This document shows positions 49,190-61,731 of a DNA stretch of 64,000 bases, one piece after another. Below the pieces are notes generated by a model, which ran no database searches, was not told where the DNA came from, and was given only the letters and a program-made list of their open reading frames with translations. The stretch lies in contig CM038229.1 of the NCBI GenBank assembly GCA_021442155.1, positions 67,290,443-67,354,442 on the forward strand, written 5' to 3'. The position numbers were made by a program, and so were the translations under genes. The stretch is from Cymbidium sinense. Lineage: Eukaryota > Streptophyta > Magnoliopsida > Asparagales > Orchidaceae. Every line of letters starts with the position of its first letter. Position 1 is the stretch's first letter.

Positions 49190-49445
49190 AAGGGAGATCA
49201 CGGAACGATCTCTGGCCGTCCATCCACGCATTTTGGATGGACGGTCGAGATTAAAACATGATTTATATTTAAATTTATCCTCTCTGATCACGGCTTTAAT
49301 CTCAGCTGTCTGATCCATGATCGGATGGCCAATGGAAAAGCGCATAGCCCTGCTACCATGCAATGCTATAATGGGATGTTTAAGTAGCCAATCAGAGCGT
49401 GCCACGTGTAAGGGATGACGTGTCAGCTGCACGCGTGGCACACCG
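49190..49445 (+). promoter_or_regulatory. GC-rich island with hairpin and ACGT boxes in the B LTR
   Basis: An island of higher GC and CpG in an AT-rich LTR. It carries a 10-bp perfect stem, CCGTCCATCC and GGATGGACGG (49217-49245), a CACGTG box at about 49403, a GACGTGTC box near 49418, and arms GTGCCACG/CGTGGCAC (49400-49442). CACGTG and ACGTGTC are known plant bZIP-type sites. The second LTR copy of B begins inside this island (equivalent to 49388). Confidence 0.6.
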
Positions 49446-52234
49446 TAGGGATTAAGGATTTAATTAGGATTTATTTAATTCTAATTAATTACCTAAATGT
49501 CTAAAATTAAATTTATCTCAACCTAAAAAAATCAGAAAAATATGAAATAAATTGCATTAGAATATAATTGAACATAAAATATTCTAAAATTTATTTTGAT
49601 GAATTTTCAATACTTCTTTTCTCTAAACTTGGGTTTCATTGGAAATCTTAATTTATTAATTACGCTTGAATTAATCCACTAATTATTCTCAAACTTCTTG
49701 AGTATGTTTTGGGGGATGACTTCTACCTCCCCTAATTTTCTTGGGATTTATTGGTGGCTTAATTGCAAAAATTGCTAATTCATTTCCTAATTACCCCTTA
49801 ATATAATTAAGGTTAATTAAGGGTTTGATTAGTGGTTTGATCCTTTGTTGAAGTTGATTAAGGTCTGTTTTAGTAAATAGAAGGTTTGGAGAATAGTTTT
49901 TGGGTATTTCCCCTAAGCTATTCTTTAAACCCATTTTTCTTTCTTAATCCTCTCTTAATTAAGAGTTAATTCACTAATTACCACCTTAATTAATTTCTTA
50001 AAATTTTAAAACTTTCTATAACTCAATTAATTTACTTGGGGTAGATGCTTAGGTGTTCAAGAGCCTAAGTTCAATTAAGAAAATCAAAATTTAACTCATA
50101 TGTGTGAGGGGTGTTTTGAAATTACTTAACTTAAACCCCTTCATTTAATTAATCATTAATCATGAGCCAAATTGCATTAGGCCCCTTTCTTCCTAGGTCC
50201 ATTACAAATTTAAATTCCTTGTGAGGTTTTATGCCATCTCATTAGCTCATAAATATTTGGTTAACTTTGCTAAGGTGGTGTAGGTAAGGGGTAATTAATA
50301 TGCTTAATTCATACCTTAACCTAATCAAAATATAAAATAAATCTAATCATCTAAAAATAGAACAAAAATATCAAACACGTGTGAGAATGGGTTAGGAATA
50401 GCAAACTCACATCATATTTTCAAAATTAAATCAAATTCAAAATCAAACAAAAATCACATTAAACAAACTTTGATTTTCTTTAAGCTTTCTTATTTCATAA
50501 GATTGTCTTTAGGAATTAATTAAAGTGAATGTGTTTATATGCTTTCATTACTTTAGTTCTTTCACAATATGCTTAATATGTGTGCCATATGATTTCATGC
50601 ATTCATGCTTTTTAAAAACTGAATTTAAATAAAAATATTTTCTTTATGTCAAATTGCATGTGTTGGCTAAAGTAAGAATATGAGTGGCTATTATCACTAT
50701 TAAATCCAAATTATTTTCAAAATATATAATCAATAATCAAAACTGAAAGTGTATTACTTATATCTTACTTATAAGTTTGCATGTGAGAAAAATATAAGAA
50801 TGTGCTTAGTGTAGGTTTTCCTTCTCCTCTCTTTTAGTATAGTTTTGAATAGATTTATAAAGTGTACGGTTCATTTGAAACGAACCTAACACTTGCCTAA
50901 TTCCATACCATATTCATTCCTATGCTATCACTTAAGAAGGATACCTATACTTGTACATATAAATTGTGTAAATAAAAATAAATCAACCAATACAAACTTT
51001 TGCATTCTTTCTTTTCCATTCATTTCTTTTGCACACATGCTTGTATTTAAGGAAAGTAGTATATTAGTCTGAAAAACCCCGAGATTGTGAGATGTTAAAT
51101 AGTCCTAAGTTGGTCTTGTACCTTACCCCCCTGGTTAACAATAGCGTCGTACTCACTTATTCCTTTCATACATTCATGTGTGCATGTGAAAATTGGATAA
51201 GAAACCCCTTTCCTACTTAATGAAAAGCATGCATCATAAACATTCAAATTTTCCTAAATGAACTACTTAGCATGCATCATAAAGTGTGCTAAACATCCCT
51301 ATTAGCATGTATAGATATGTTTAGGACTCATTCATATGCATGTTATACATGTTGGGAAAGAAATGAAGTATATTTTGTGAATTTAGTTCATTTTACCTAA
51401 TCTTAAATTACCTTTCTTTTTAATAGGTTTGTTTAGAGTTCATCTAAACTTAGGATTAATTAAAATATATAATAGAACATTCACTAAATAAAATAAAAAT
51501 ATGAATCCACTTTAGAAATTACTTAGGGAAAGAAAGAGAAGTTCTCTTCTCCCTCTCTTTACAACTTAGTAATTAATTGTATGATTCTCTTGAACCCAAT
51601 CAAAACATAAAATAAAATCAACCCAAAATTATTAAATCACTTAAATGAAACCCTCCTCTAAGTTGAATATTCTTCATACTTACAAAATTCTAATTTAAAG
51701 TAATAGCTAAGCATACCACACAAACCTCTAAAGCACACACATTAGGCTAAGTCACCACTTCTAGCTTTAGGTTAGGGCAGTGCATGGTTTGATGTTTGCT
51801 TCTATTTTATGATATATGTTTAGTCTCAATGATTAGAATGTATGTGCGTAGAATGAATGGTAGGGAAATCTTAGTCTAACCATTATCTACTGCAGGAGAT
51901 TGTACTTAAGGGGCATTGTGATAAATGGAAAATATAAATGCTTTTTGATGTGCAAGTTCTTATACCCCTAAACATAATCCAATAGGTCAAGTGGACTTAG
52001 TCACCCATGTGTGGGGTGATAAGTCCAATATACATGCTTGAGATTTTGTGTAGTTTCTTTAGCTAATCTCCATTTTGTAGGTATTAGCTAGATTTACTTT
52101 TCCTTTTCATGTAATTTTTCTAATTAAGATTTTGGAATGATTATTATGGGGATTAGGATGAGCATTGGTCATAAGATCTCATCTTATGCACTATGTGAAG
52201 CCTTTGGAGAAACCACCTTCCAACCATCCAAAAG

Positions 52235-52300
52235 AAGGAACCAAAGAAGAAAGAAGAAAACAAGAATAAAGAAGAAAAGAAGAATGAAGAAATGAAGCTT
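52235..52300 (+). repeat. Purine (GAA) tract, B 3' LTR
   Basis: GAAGAAAGAAG-type run ending at GAAATGAAGCTTGAAGACCC, in LTR orientation. Confidence 0.7.
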
Positions 52301-53952
52301 GAAGACCCCCATAACATGAGTTCCTTGCTTAATTGTATTTAATTCATTTATAATTCGGGTTGTATAAGGGTAGAGCTCTACTACCCAATAAATTTTCGGG
52401 ATTGTGTGGTGATACCCGACCATAATGGTCTCTTATTCTTTTACGATTAGCTTTATAAATTGATTGATGATTTGTTTAGCTTGTGCATTAAGTGGTATCC
52501 TTTTCCTAGTTTCTTCCTTTCTTTATGTATGGCCTAGATGTGGATTAGGCTCATAGTGAAAAATAAATCTTCTTCCAAATTTAATAATTCAAAATCAAAA
52601 ATAAAGAGCTCATAACCTCACCTAAAGCATAGACTAAAATCAAGATAAAAAAATTATAAACCCCTTAGCTGGATGAGTACTTCTTTTATAACATTATGCA
52701 CAAATGCATCTTGCTTCACACTTGATTGGAGGGCTTCCATCTTTGCCAGTGAAACTTGGCTTGACCTTTGAGAGCCATTATGGTAACACGCCTCCTCCCT
52801 TCTCGCTGATTTTGGCCAATAATCTCATTTTTCATGCATTAAGCATATGAACCCTAATAGCCTGAGTCAAAATGATAGTCCAAAAATAAAAATAAAATGT
52901 AATATGATTTGCATTAGATTTAGGTCATTTTAAGCATACCCTTACATGATCTAGTCTCTTTAGGGAGTGAGTTTAAGGACTTAGTCTCTTTCTAAATACA
53001 TAACAACCTAGCTATCTTGCATAAAGCATATGACTTGCCTACATGAATTTAAAACTATGGGAGGAGTTAGTTGGCAGCCATTCCCAGTCGGTTATAAGTC
53101 CAAGCAGTCAGGTGGTTTGTCCTCTCTTGTGAAGGCAAACCAAATACCCATTTTTGCCTTAGATTTAGGTTGTATTTTTAGCCCTCGCCAAAGCTCCCTA
53201 GATTTAGGTTCTGAGATTACTTTTTCCTTCAATGGGCCATAAGCATAAATCCTCACCTCTTAGCAATTTCCTTAATCTTGTGTTATGGAATCATAAGTCC
53301 TAAACTTCTAATGAAAAATTCAACTCAAATAAATTAAATCAATTTCAAAAATATAAAGCTCAACCATAGGATAGTTTGAGATGCTCGCTAGGTTTTCTAG
53401 CATCGTGAGTATCTCCTACTTATCTTCATTTGGCTTCGATAATAACTCCCTCTCTTTGATGAATCTCATTTAATCTTTCAAAAACAAACTAATCGATTGA
53501 TAGTCCTACTTATTAAAATCTTTGGAAACAATGATCATTTAACTTAATCGAGAGTATTCCTAATGGATCTTATTCCTTAGGATGTAATTAACTATGGGAG
53601 CTTGCCCCTGTAAGAAACTAAACGAACCCAGATTAAAATAAACACTACTTTACTTTTTCATGTAAAGTAGGGGAAGAATCTTTGGTACATATGCAGACCC
53701 GTTATCCTTAGGAGTCCTTGTTGAGGTGATTATGTCTAATGTAGGGTGGTGACTTCTATCTTTCAAGATAGTATAACTCTCCTCAATGTCATACCCAATC
53801 ACCCTCAATAAGAACATCTGCAGATCTACGTGGTGTCAAAATGCATAAAAAGAAGAAGATGTATATTTCCATCCTCATTTTATCCCGCATAGAGTGAAGA
53901 TAGAAGTATATATCTTATTCTCTAAAAAAGAATTTATAAAAATTTCACCACA

Positions 53953-56900
53953 CCAATCCCGTTGCGCTACGTGTAAAGTGCATGTCGGCTGACACGTAAT
54001 AGGATTAATTATATAAGTAGGGATTATTTAATTTCTAATTAATCACCAAATCTTCTAAAATTCGTATCTAAGTATAAAAAAATCAAAAAATATATGAAAT
54101 AAATTACATATGAAAGATAATTAAACATAGAATATTTTAAAATTAATTTCAATCGATTTTGAGCAGTATTTTTCTCTGAATTTGGATTTTATTGGGAATG
54201 TTATTTTACTAATCACCCTTTAATTACTCCTCTAATTAATCCCAAACTTCTTGTACTTAATTAGTGGGATGACTCCTACCTCCCCGAATTTTCTTGGGAT
54301 TTATTGGTAGCTCAATTAGGAGAATTTGCTAATTCATCCTTTAATCACTCCCTTAATGTAATTAAACTAAATTAAGGGCACAATTAGTGGTTTAACCCTC
54401 TGATTGAGTCAATTAAGTTTTGATTAAGTGAATGTGATATTTAGGTAATAATTTTGAGATACTTTCTTTGAGGTATTCCTTAAACTCCCTTTTCTTCCTT
54501 AATCCATCTTTAATTAAGGGTTAATTCACTAATTACCCCCTTAATTAATTTCATAAAATTCTAAAACCTTCCACATAACTTAATTAATCTATCTTGCATA
54601 GATGCTTAGGTGTTTAAGAGCCTAATTACATTAATGGAACCAAAATCCAACTCACATGTGTGAGAGGGGTTATGAAATTACTTAAGTTAAACCCCTTAGT
54701 TTAATTAATCACTAATCATGAGCCAAATTGCATTAAGCCTTTTATTCCTAGGTGCATTGTAAAATTAAATTCCTTATGAGGTTTTATGTCATCTCATTGG
54801 CTCATGATTATTTGATTAAATATGTTAAGTTCGCATAGGTAAGGGATAATTAATACACTTAATTCATACCTTAACCTAATCCAAAATATAAAATGGATCT
54901 AATCATCTAAAAATTGATGATAATGGGTTAAGAAAAGCAAACTCACCTAACATTTCTCAAATTAAATCAAACTCAAAACAAATACAAACCTTCTTTAAAA
55001 AATAATTTGATTTGCTTTAAGCTTTATTATTTTATAAGATTGTCTTTAGGAATTAATTAGGGTGAATGTGTTTACATGATTTCATCATTTTTAGTCCTTC
55101 CCAACATGCTAAATGTGTATGTCATATGAATTTCATGCATTCATTCTTTTCAAAAATCAAAATGAAAGTGAAATATTTCTTTTATGTCAAATTGCATATT
55201 TGGCTAAAATAGAAATATGACTGACTATTATCACTATTAAATCAAAATTATTTTCAAAATATATGAATTAATTACTAAGACTGAAAGTGTGTTAATTATA
55301 TTTTATTTATAAGCTTGCATGTTAGTGAAATATAAGGATGCACTTAGTGTAGTTTACCTTCTCCCCTGTTTTAGTATAGTTTTGAATAGGATTTGGTAAA
55401 GTGTTTAGTTCATTTGAAAAGAACCTAACACTTGCCTAATTCCATTTCATATTCATTCTTATGTTGTTACTTAAGAAGGATATCTACACTTGTACATATA
55501 AATTGCATAAACAAAACAAACAATCAAGTACAAACTTTTATATTTTTCTTTTCCATTCATTTCTTTTGTATATATGCTTATATTTAAGGAAAGTGGTATA
55601 TTAGTATGGACAACCCTGGGATTGCAAGGCCTTAAGTAGCTCTAAGTAGGTCTTGTACCTTACACCCTTGTTTAACAATGGTGTCGTGCTCACTTATGTC
55701 TTTCATACATTCATGTGTGCATGTGAAAATTAGATAAGAAATCCCTTTTCTACTTAATGAAAATCATGCATCATAAGCATTCAAATTTTCTTAAGTAAAC
55801 TACTTAGCATTCATTATAAAGTGTGCTAAACATTCTCATTTATATATAAAGAAATGCTTAGGATTCATTCATATGCATGTTATACATGTTGGCAAAGAAT
55901 GAAGTGATGTATGCTTTGTGAATTTAGTTCATTTTACTTAATCTTAAAATACCTTTCTTTTTAAATAGGTTTATTTAGAATTGATCTAAATTTAGTATTA
56001 ATTAAAATACATAATAAAACATTCACTAAATAAAGCTAAACATGAATCCACTTTAGAGATTACTTAAAGTAGGAAAGGAAAGAGAAGTTCTCTTCTCTTT
56101 TCCCTCTCTTTAAAACTTAGTAATTAATGATAGGATTCATTTAAACCAAACCAAAAAATATAAAATAAAATCAACCCAAATCAACAAAACACTTAAATGA
56201 AACCACCCATCTAAGTTGAACATTTAGAAAATCCCAACCGTAAAAGACATAATTAAGCATACCACACAAACCTTCTAAAGCACACACATTAGACTAAGTC
56301 ACCACTTCTAGCTTTAGGTTAGGGTAGTGCATGGTTTGATGTTTACTTTTATTTTATGATACATATATTAGTCTGGATGTTAGGGTGAATTTGCGTTGAA
56401 TGAATGGTAGGACAATTTAGTCTAATCATTATTTTCTGCAGGGGATTGTGCTTAAGGGGCGCAGCAACAAAAATATAATTGCTTTTGATGTGCAGGTGCT
56501 CATACCCCTTAAGCATAATCCAATAGGCTAGGTGGAGTTGGTTACCCATGTGTGGGGTGCTAAGTCCAATATACATGCTTAGGATTTGTATAGTTTGTTT
56601 AGCTAATCTCTATTTTATTGGTGTTATTTAGATTTACTTTTCCATTTCATGTATATTTTATTATTAGGATTTTAGAAAGATTATTATGGGAGATTAGGAT
56701 GAGCATTGGTCATAAGATCTCATGTTATGCACAATGTGAAGCCTTTAGAGCAACCACCTTCCAATCATCCAAAAGAGGAAATCAAAGAAGAAAAGGAGAA
56801 GAAAGAAGAAATGAAGAAATGAAGCTTGAAGACCCTCATAACAATGAATTTCTTGTTTTAATTGTACTTAATTCATTTGTAATCCATGTTGTATAAGGGT

Positions 56901-58465
56901 AGAGCTCGGCTACCCAATTTGTTTTTGGGTTTGTGCGATAGTGCCCGATCGCAAATGGTCTCTTATTCTCTTTCGTTAACTTTATAAATTGATTGATGAT
57001 TTGTTTAGCTTGTATATTAAGATGGCATCCTTTTCCTGGTTTCTTCCTTGCTTGATGTATGGTTTGGATGTGGATTAGGCTCTTAGAAAAAAATAAATCT
57101 TCTACCAAATTTAATAATTCAAAATTAAAATAAAGAACTCATAACCTCACCTAAAGATTAGGCTAAAATCAAAATAAAAGAATTAGAAATCACTTAGTTG
57201 GATGAGTATTTCTTTTATAATATCATGCACAAATGAATATTATTTTCACTCTTGATTGGAGGGCTTCCACCTTTGCTAGAGAAACTTGGCTTGACCTTTG
57301 AGAGCCATGGTGGTAACATACATCTTCCCTTCTCACTGATTTTGGCCAATAATCTTACTTCTTATGCAATAGGCATATGAATCCTATAAGCCTGAGTCAA
57401 ATGATTGTCTAAAAATGAAAATAACATGTAATATGATTTGCATTAGATTTAGGTCATTTGAAGCATGCCCTTATATGATCCAGTCTCTTTAGGGAGTGAG
57501 TTTAAGGACTTAGCCTCTTTCTTAATAAATAATAGCCTAGCTATCTTGCATAAAGCATATGACTTGCCTACAAGAATTTAAAATCATAGGAGGAGTTAGT
57601 TGACGGCCACCCCCAGACGGTTGTAAGTCCAAGCAGTTGGTTGGTTTGTCCTCTCTTGTGGAGGCAAACCAAATACCCATTATCGCCATAGATTTATGCC
57701 ATGCTTCCAACCCTCGCCAAAGCTCCATAGATTTAGGTTCTAAGGTTGTTTCTCCCTTCTATGGGCCATAAGCATAAATCCTCACCTCTTAGGCATTTCC
57801 ATAATCTTGTGTTGTGGAATCATAAGCCTTAAAGTTCTAATAAAAAGTCAACTCAAATGATTAATGCAATTTCAAAAATGTAAAGCCCAACCATAGGATA
57901 GTTTGAGATGCTCGTTAGGTTTCCTAGCATCGTGAGCATCTCCTACTTATCTTTCTTTGGCTTCAATAATAACTCCCTCTCCTCGATCAATCCTATTTGA
58001 TCTTCCAAAATAAACTAATCGATTGATAGTCCTACCTATTGAAATATTTAGAGACAATGATCAGTTATCTTAATTGAGAGCATTCCTAAGGGATCTCATT
58101 CCTTAGGATATAATTAACTATGGGGGCTTGCCCTTGTAGGGAACTTAATGAACCCGGTTTAAAATAAATCTTATTTTATTTTTTCATGTAAAGTAGGGGA
58201 AGAATCTTTGGTACACATGCAGACCCATAATCCTTAAGAGTCTTTGTTGAGGAGATTAGGTTCATTGTAGAGTGGTAACTTCTATCTTTTGAGATAGTAT
58301 GTCTCTCCTCAATGTCATACCCGATCATCCTCAATAATAACATCTGTGGATCTACATGATGTCAAAAATGCATAAAAAGAAGAAGTATATTTTTATCTTC
58401 ATTTTATTTTGCATAGAGTGAAGATGGAAGTATACATCTTAGAAATTCTTAAAAATTTCACCACA
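53953..58465 (+). repeat. Second, 5'-truncated LTR copy of element B (4.5 kb)
   Basis: From CCAATCCCG this repeats the LTR from the position equivalent to 49388 to its end. It re-covers the AT-rich middle, the CACCCATGTGTGGGGTG block (56546-56562), the purine tract (56770-56830) and the same AAAATTTCACCACA terminus at 58465. The missing part is the first 3.46 kb of the LTR. The join at 53952/53953 lies exactly at the LTR terminus, not at a primer site. Confidence 0.85.
56770..56830 (+). repeat. Purine (GAA) tract, second LTR copy of B
   Basis: Same tract as 52235-52300, in the truncated LTR. Confidence 0.7.
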
Positions 58466-59035
58466 GGTTGCTTGGGTAGATAAGACATCTATCTCTATAT
58501 CTCAACACTGTCTTGTACCCATTCAATTGGGAGAATATAGTGATAAAATTTAGTGTGATGTTCTTCCGATGGATGTTGTTCATATACTCTTAGGTAGACC
58601 TTGGCTTTTTGATATGGATGTCACAAATTATGGACGATCTAATATATATGCTTTTAATTTTCAAGGTAAGAGAATTGTGTTAAATCCAGCTAAGCCTAAA
58701 GAGGTCACTTCACTTCAACCCCAAAATTCTTCTCCTCCCATAGAAAACAAATCTCTATATATTATTAATAAGCATCAATTTCAACAGGAGATTAATGAGA
58801 ATATCATTTTTGCATTAGTTGTCCTAACCTTCATAAATCAATCTTGTGTTGAATCATTTTCATCTAAAGTACGTGAACTTTTATTAGAATATCAAGATAT
58901 TTATCTCAAAGAACTTCCTAGTGAGCTTCCCTCATTAAGAAGTATCCAACATGTCATACAGCTAGTTCATGGATCATCACTCTCAAATTTGTCACATTAT
59001 CGTATGAACCCAAATGAATATGTGGAGCTAAAGTG
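58466..59035 (+). pseudogene. Protease second half and RT N-terminus of chromovirus A
   Basis: From 58467 the frame reads VAWVDKTSISIS, then CLVPIQLGEYSDKI, a TAG where Trp is usual (58551), CDVLPMDVVHILLGRPWLFD and a NGR-like SNIYAF segment. HILLGRPWLFD is the typical C-terminal protease motif of chromoviruses. The RT start follows with YQDIYLKELPSELPSLRSIQ and HYRMNPNEYVELK. The frame ends in TGA (59034) where Arg is usual. The first 170 or so codons of the protease-gag region are left of element B and outside the window. Confidence 0.83.
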
Positions 59036-59830
59036 ACAAGTTGATGATTTATTAGCAAAAGGTTTTATCAGGGAAAGTTTATCTCCATGCTGTCTCTTTT
59101 TTTACTCCAAAAGATGATACTTGGCGTATGTGTGTAGATAGATAGTCTTATAAATAAAATCACTATTAAGTATAGGTTCCTACCTAGACTTGATGACATG
59201 TTAGATATGATGGTCATATAATTTTCTCTAAAATTGATCTTAGAAGTTGATATCATCAAATTTGTATGAGAGAAGGTGATGAATGGAAAATAGCCTTCAA
59301 GATAAAAGATGGTTTGTATGAATGACTAGTAATCCCTTTTGGATTAACTAATGCTCCAAGCACATTTATGTGAGTGATGACTCATATCTTACGCCCTTTT
59401 ATTGAAAAAATTTTAGTTGTGTAATTTGATGATATTTTAATTTTTAGTCAAACTAAGAGTGATCATGAGAATCATCTACAACAAGTCTTTGAAGTGCTTC
59501 GTAAAGAAAGACTATATGTTCACTTAAAAAAATGCTCATTTATGATGTCTTCAGTAAGCTTCTTAGGATTCATTGTTTCTTGTGATGGCATCTCTACCGA
59601 TCCCAAAAAAATTATGGTTATTCAAGAGTGGCATACCCCAACCACAATTCATGATATACATAGTTTTCATGGGTTTGCCACATTTTATCTAAATTTTATT
59701 CATGGATTTAGCACTATTATGCCCATGATAACTCAATGTCTTAAAAAGGGAGACTTCATTTGGACAAAGGCAGCTAACACCTTCTCTAAAATTAAAAAAC
59801 TTTTGACAAGTCCACCAATATTGAAACTGT
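59036..59830 (+). pseudogene. Reverse transcriptase of chromovirus A
   Basis: After the TGA the frame continues QVDDLLAKGFIRESLSPC. Next come a TWRMCVD-like segment (near 59110), the PRLDDMLD segment (near 59190) and FDDILIFS near 59418-59445; the Tyr of YFDD is a stop (TAA). At 59494-59830 the frame is open: LRKERLYVHLKKCSF, FLGFIVSCDGIS, FHGFATFYLNFIHGFS. Several frameshifts separate these pieces. Confidence 0.82.
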
Positions 59831-60270
59831 CATATTTGGACAAAATATTTGAGGTGTCATCAGATGCTTCTGGAGTTGGTATTGGAAGAGTTCTCAAATA
59901 AGAAAGTCATCATATTGCTTTTTTAGTGAAAAATTAAATGAGGCGCATCAATGATATTCCACATTTGATCATGAGCTTTATGTTGTCATCCAAACTTTAT
60001 GTTATTGGCAACATTATCTTCTTTCACGAGAATTTATACTTTATTTTAATCACGAGACACTTAAATATCTAAACACCCAAAAGAAACTTAATTCTCATCA
60101 AGCAAAATGGGTTCAATTTCTTCAAGAATATACATTTGTTCTTAAACATAAATCTGGTGTTGAGAACAAAGTAGCAGATGCCTTAAGTAGAATATGTATC
60201 TTATTAAATACAATGAGTGTGAAGGTTACTAGATTCAAAAAAGTTAAAGATGATTATCCTAACTATAAAT
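59831..60270 (+). pseudogene. RNase H of chromovirus A
   Basis: The frame to 59901 ends KIFEVSSDASGVGIGRVLK, the start of the RNase H with its first Asp (SSDAS). The rest, near 59910-60230, is readable only across stops, including DHELYVVI-, LCYWQHYL- and KVADALSR-like segments. Confidence 0.78.
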
Positions 60271-60289
60271 ATTTTCAATAAATTTTTGA

Positions 60290-61395
60290 ATCTTTAAAAT
60301 TTGGTGTTTTAATTAATAGTCATGATTATCAAATACAAGATGGCTATCTCTTTCGTGGCACACAACTATGTTTCCTAGATTCATCACTTTGAAATTTTCT
60401 TGTTGAGGAAATTCATTCAGGAGGTGTGTATGATCATTTTGGTCATGATAAGATAATAGTCATAATGGAGGATAGGTTCTTTTAGCCTATTCTTAAGAAA
60501 GATGTTGCTCATATCATTGCTCAATGTCATACTTGTCAAGTAGCAAAAAGTGGAAAACAAAATTATGGTCTATACACACCACTCCAAATTCCCCACAAAC
60601 CATGGGATGATCTTAGTATGGACTTCATCTTAGGATTACCTCACACTATATAACTTTTTGACTCTATCCTAGTGGTTGTTGACAGATTTTCTAAAATGAC
60701 ACACTTCATTCCATATTATAAGGCATCAGATGCATCACATATAGTGACTATTTTCTTTCGCAAGATAGTTCGTTTACATGCACTTCTTAAGACAATTGTG
60801 TTTGATCGTGATGTAAGGTTTATGAGCTATTTTTGAAAAATTTTATGGAAAAAACTTGGCACAAAACTCTTATTTTCTATAATTTACCACCCTCAAACAG
60901 ATGGACAAACTGAAGTTGTTAATAGAAGCTTAGAAAATTTACTTAGGTGCCTAATGACCAATCATACTACTAGTTGGGACTTAGTTTTTCATACTACAGA
61001 GTTTGCTTATAACAGTTCCATTAATAGGTCAATTGGTATGAATCATTTTCATGTTGTAATTGATTCCAAGAAAACTAATTGATCTTGTTGAATTGTCTAT
61101 AACATATAAGTCTAATGCATTTGCATCTTCATTTGCACAAAGCATGCATGATTTACACTGTAAAATTCAACAAAAACTTACTCTGAGTTGTGATAAATAT
61201 AAAGTTAATGTTGATGCATATAAACGATATATAAAATTTAATGAGAAAAATTTAGTTCTTGTTAAAGTTAGACCTAAGAGATTTTCAACTTGAACTCTTA
61301 AGAATTTAACTCTCAAGAGATATGGTCCTTATAAAGTTGTAAGAAAAATAGATGATAATGTTTATGAAATAGATCTTCCAATGAATAGGATTTCT
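60290..61395 (+). pseudogene. Integrase of chromovirus A
   Basis: The zinc region has EEIHSGGVYDHFGHDK and AQCHTCQVAKSGKQ (HHCC pattern). The core keeps all three acidic positions: DDLSMDFILGLP, then VFDRDVRF and HPQTDGQTEVVNRSLENLL. Stops interrupt the zinc-core linker and the stretch before KILWKK. The C-terminal part at 61060-61395 includes MIPRKLIDLVEL, VNVDAYKRYIKFNEKNLVLV and YGPYKVVRKIDDNVYEIDLP, the GPY/F module. Confidence 0.85.
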
Positions 61396-61731
61396 CCAAT
61401 ATTCAATGCGATTTAACGCTGTACCATGGGCAAAACCACGGATAATATTATTCCTCTACAAATAGTACCAACATACAAAGTTAATACTTCATCACCAATT
61501 CCTCTACCATCTCGTCACTTAAGATCACAATGTAGAGATCAAATTTTAGAATACCAGATTATCATCACATCTGATAGAGGCACTCAAAGGTTTCTAGTTT
61601 GTTGGAAAGGTTTTTCTGCACTTGAAGATTCATGGCTTACATTTGATGAGTTACATCAACTGAACTCACAGTTATTACAAGAGTACATGGACTTTCATTC
61701 TCCAAAGGAGAATCCTTTAAAGCGGTAGGGC
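61396..61731 (+). pseudogene. Chromodomain at the integrase C-terminus of chromovirus A
   Basis: The open stretch 61426-61728 ends with a chromodomain: QILEYQIIITSDRG, then RFLVCWKGFSALEDSWLTFD and ELHQLNSQLLQEYMDF. The hydrophobic strand FLVCWKG and the DSW motif match the chromodomain core. Chromodomains direct integration to modified chromatin; the specificity of this one cannot be read. A stop near 61415 separates it from integrase. Confidence 0.87.

Larger units (their letters stand above)
45929..53952 (+). repeat. 3' LTR of Tat element B, complete (8.0 kb)
   Basis: The LTR starts TGTTAACATC, where similarity to element C's LTRs begins, and ends TTCACCACA. It has the same internal order as the C LTRs: ~175-bp repeats (46190-47040), TTGAC-rich field (47320-48170), GC-rich island (49190-49445), AT-rich middle, conserved CACCCATGTGTGGGGTGATA block (52002-52021), purine tract (52235-52300) and U5. 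The last 120 bp or so differ completely from the end of the C LTRs, so B and C belong to different U5-end subfamilies. The terminus is directly followed by interior LTR sequence. Confidence 0.88.
38932..58465 (+). mobile_element. Tat-clade Ty3/gypsy element B, right segment (protease to 3' LTR)
   Basis: This segment continues B after the nested element: second half of protease, a charged linker, RT, RNase H, a second archaeal-type RNase H, integrase, about 2.5 kb of 3' non-coding DNA, a complete LTR and a second partial LTR. The second RNase H between RNase H and integrase is diagnostic of the plant Tat clade (Ogre, Retand, Grande and relatives). The segment ends at CCACA, position 58465, exactly where element A's protease frame resumes. 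The expected target-site duplication there is GGTTG (58466-58470), but its partner is outside the window. Confidence 0.88.

Noticed and set aside
56618..57108. Pair of overlapping frames on opposite strands in the second B LTR
   Set aside because: Both follow the purine tract and conserved LTR blocks; neither is kept in the equivalent part of 51900-52600.
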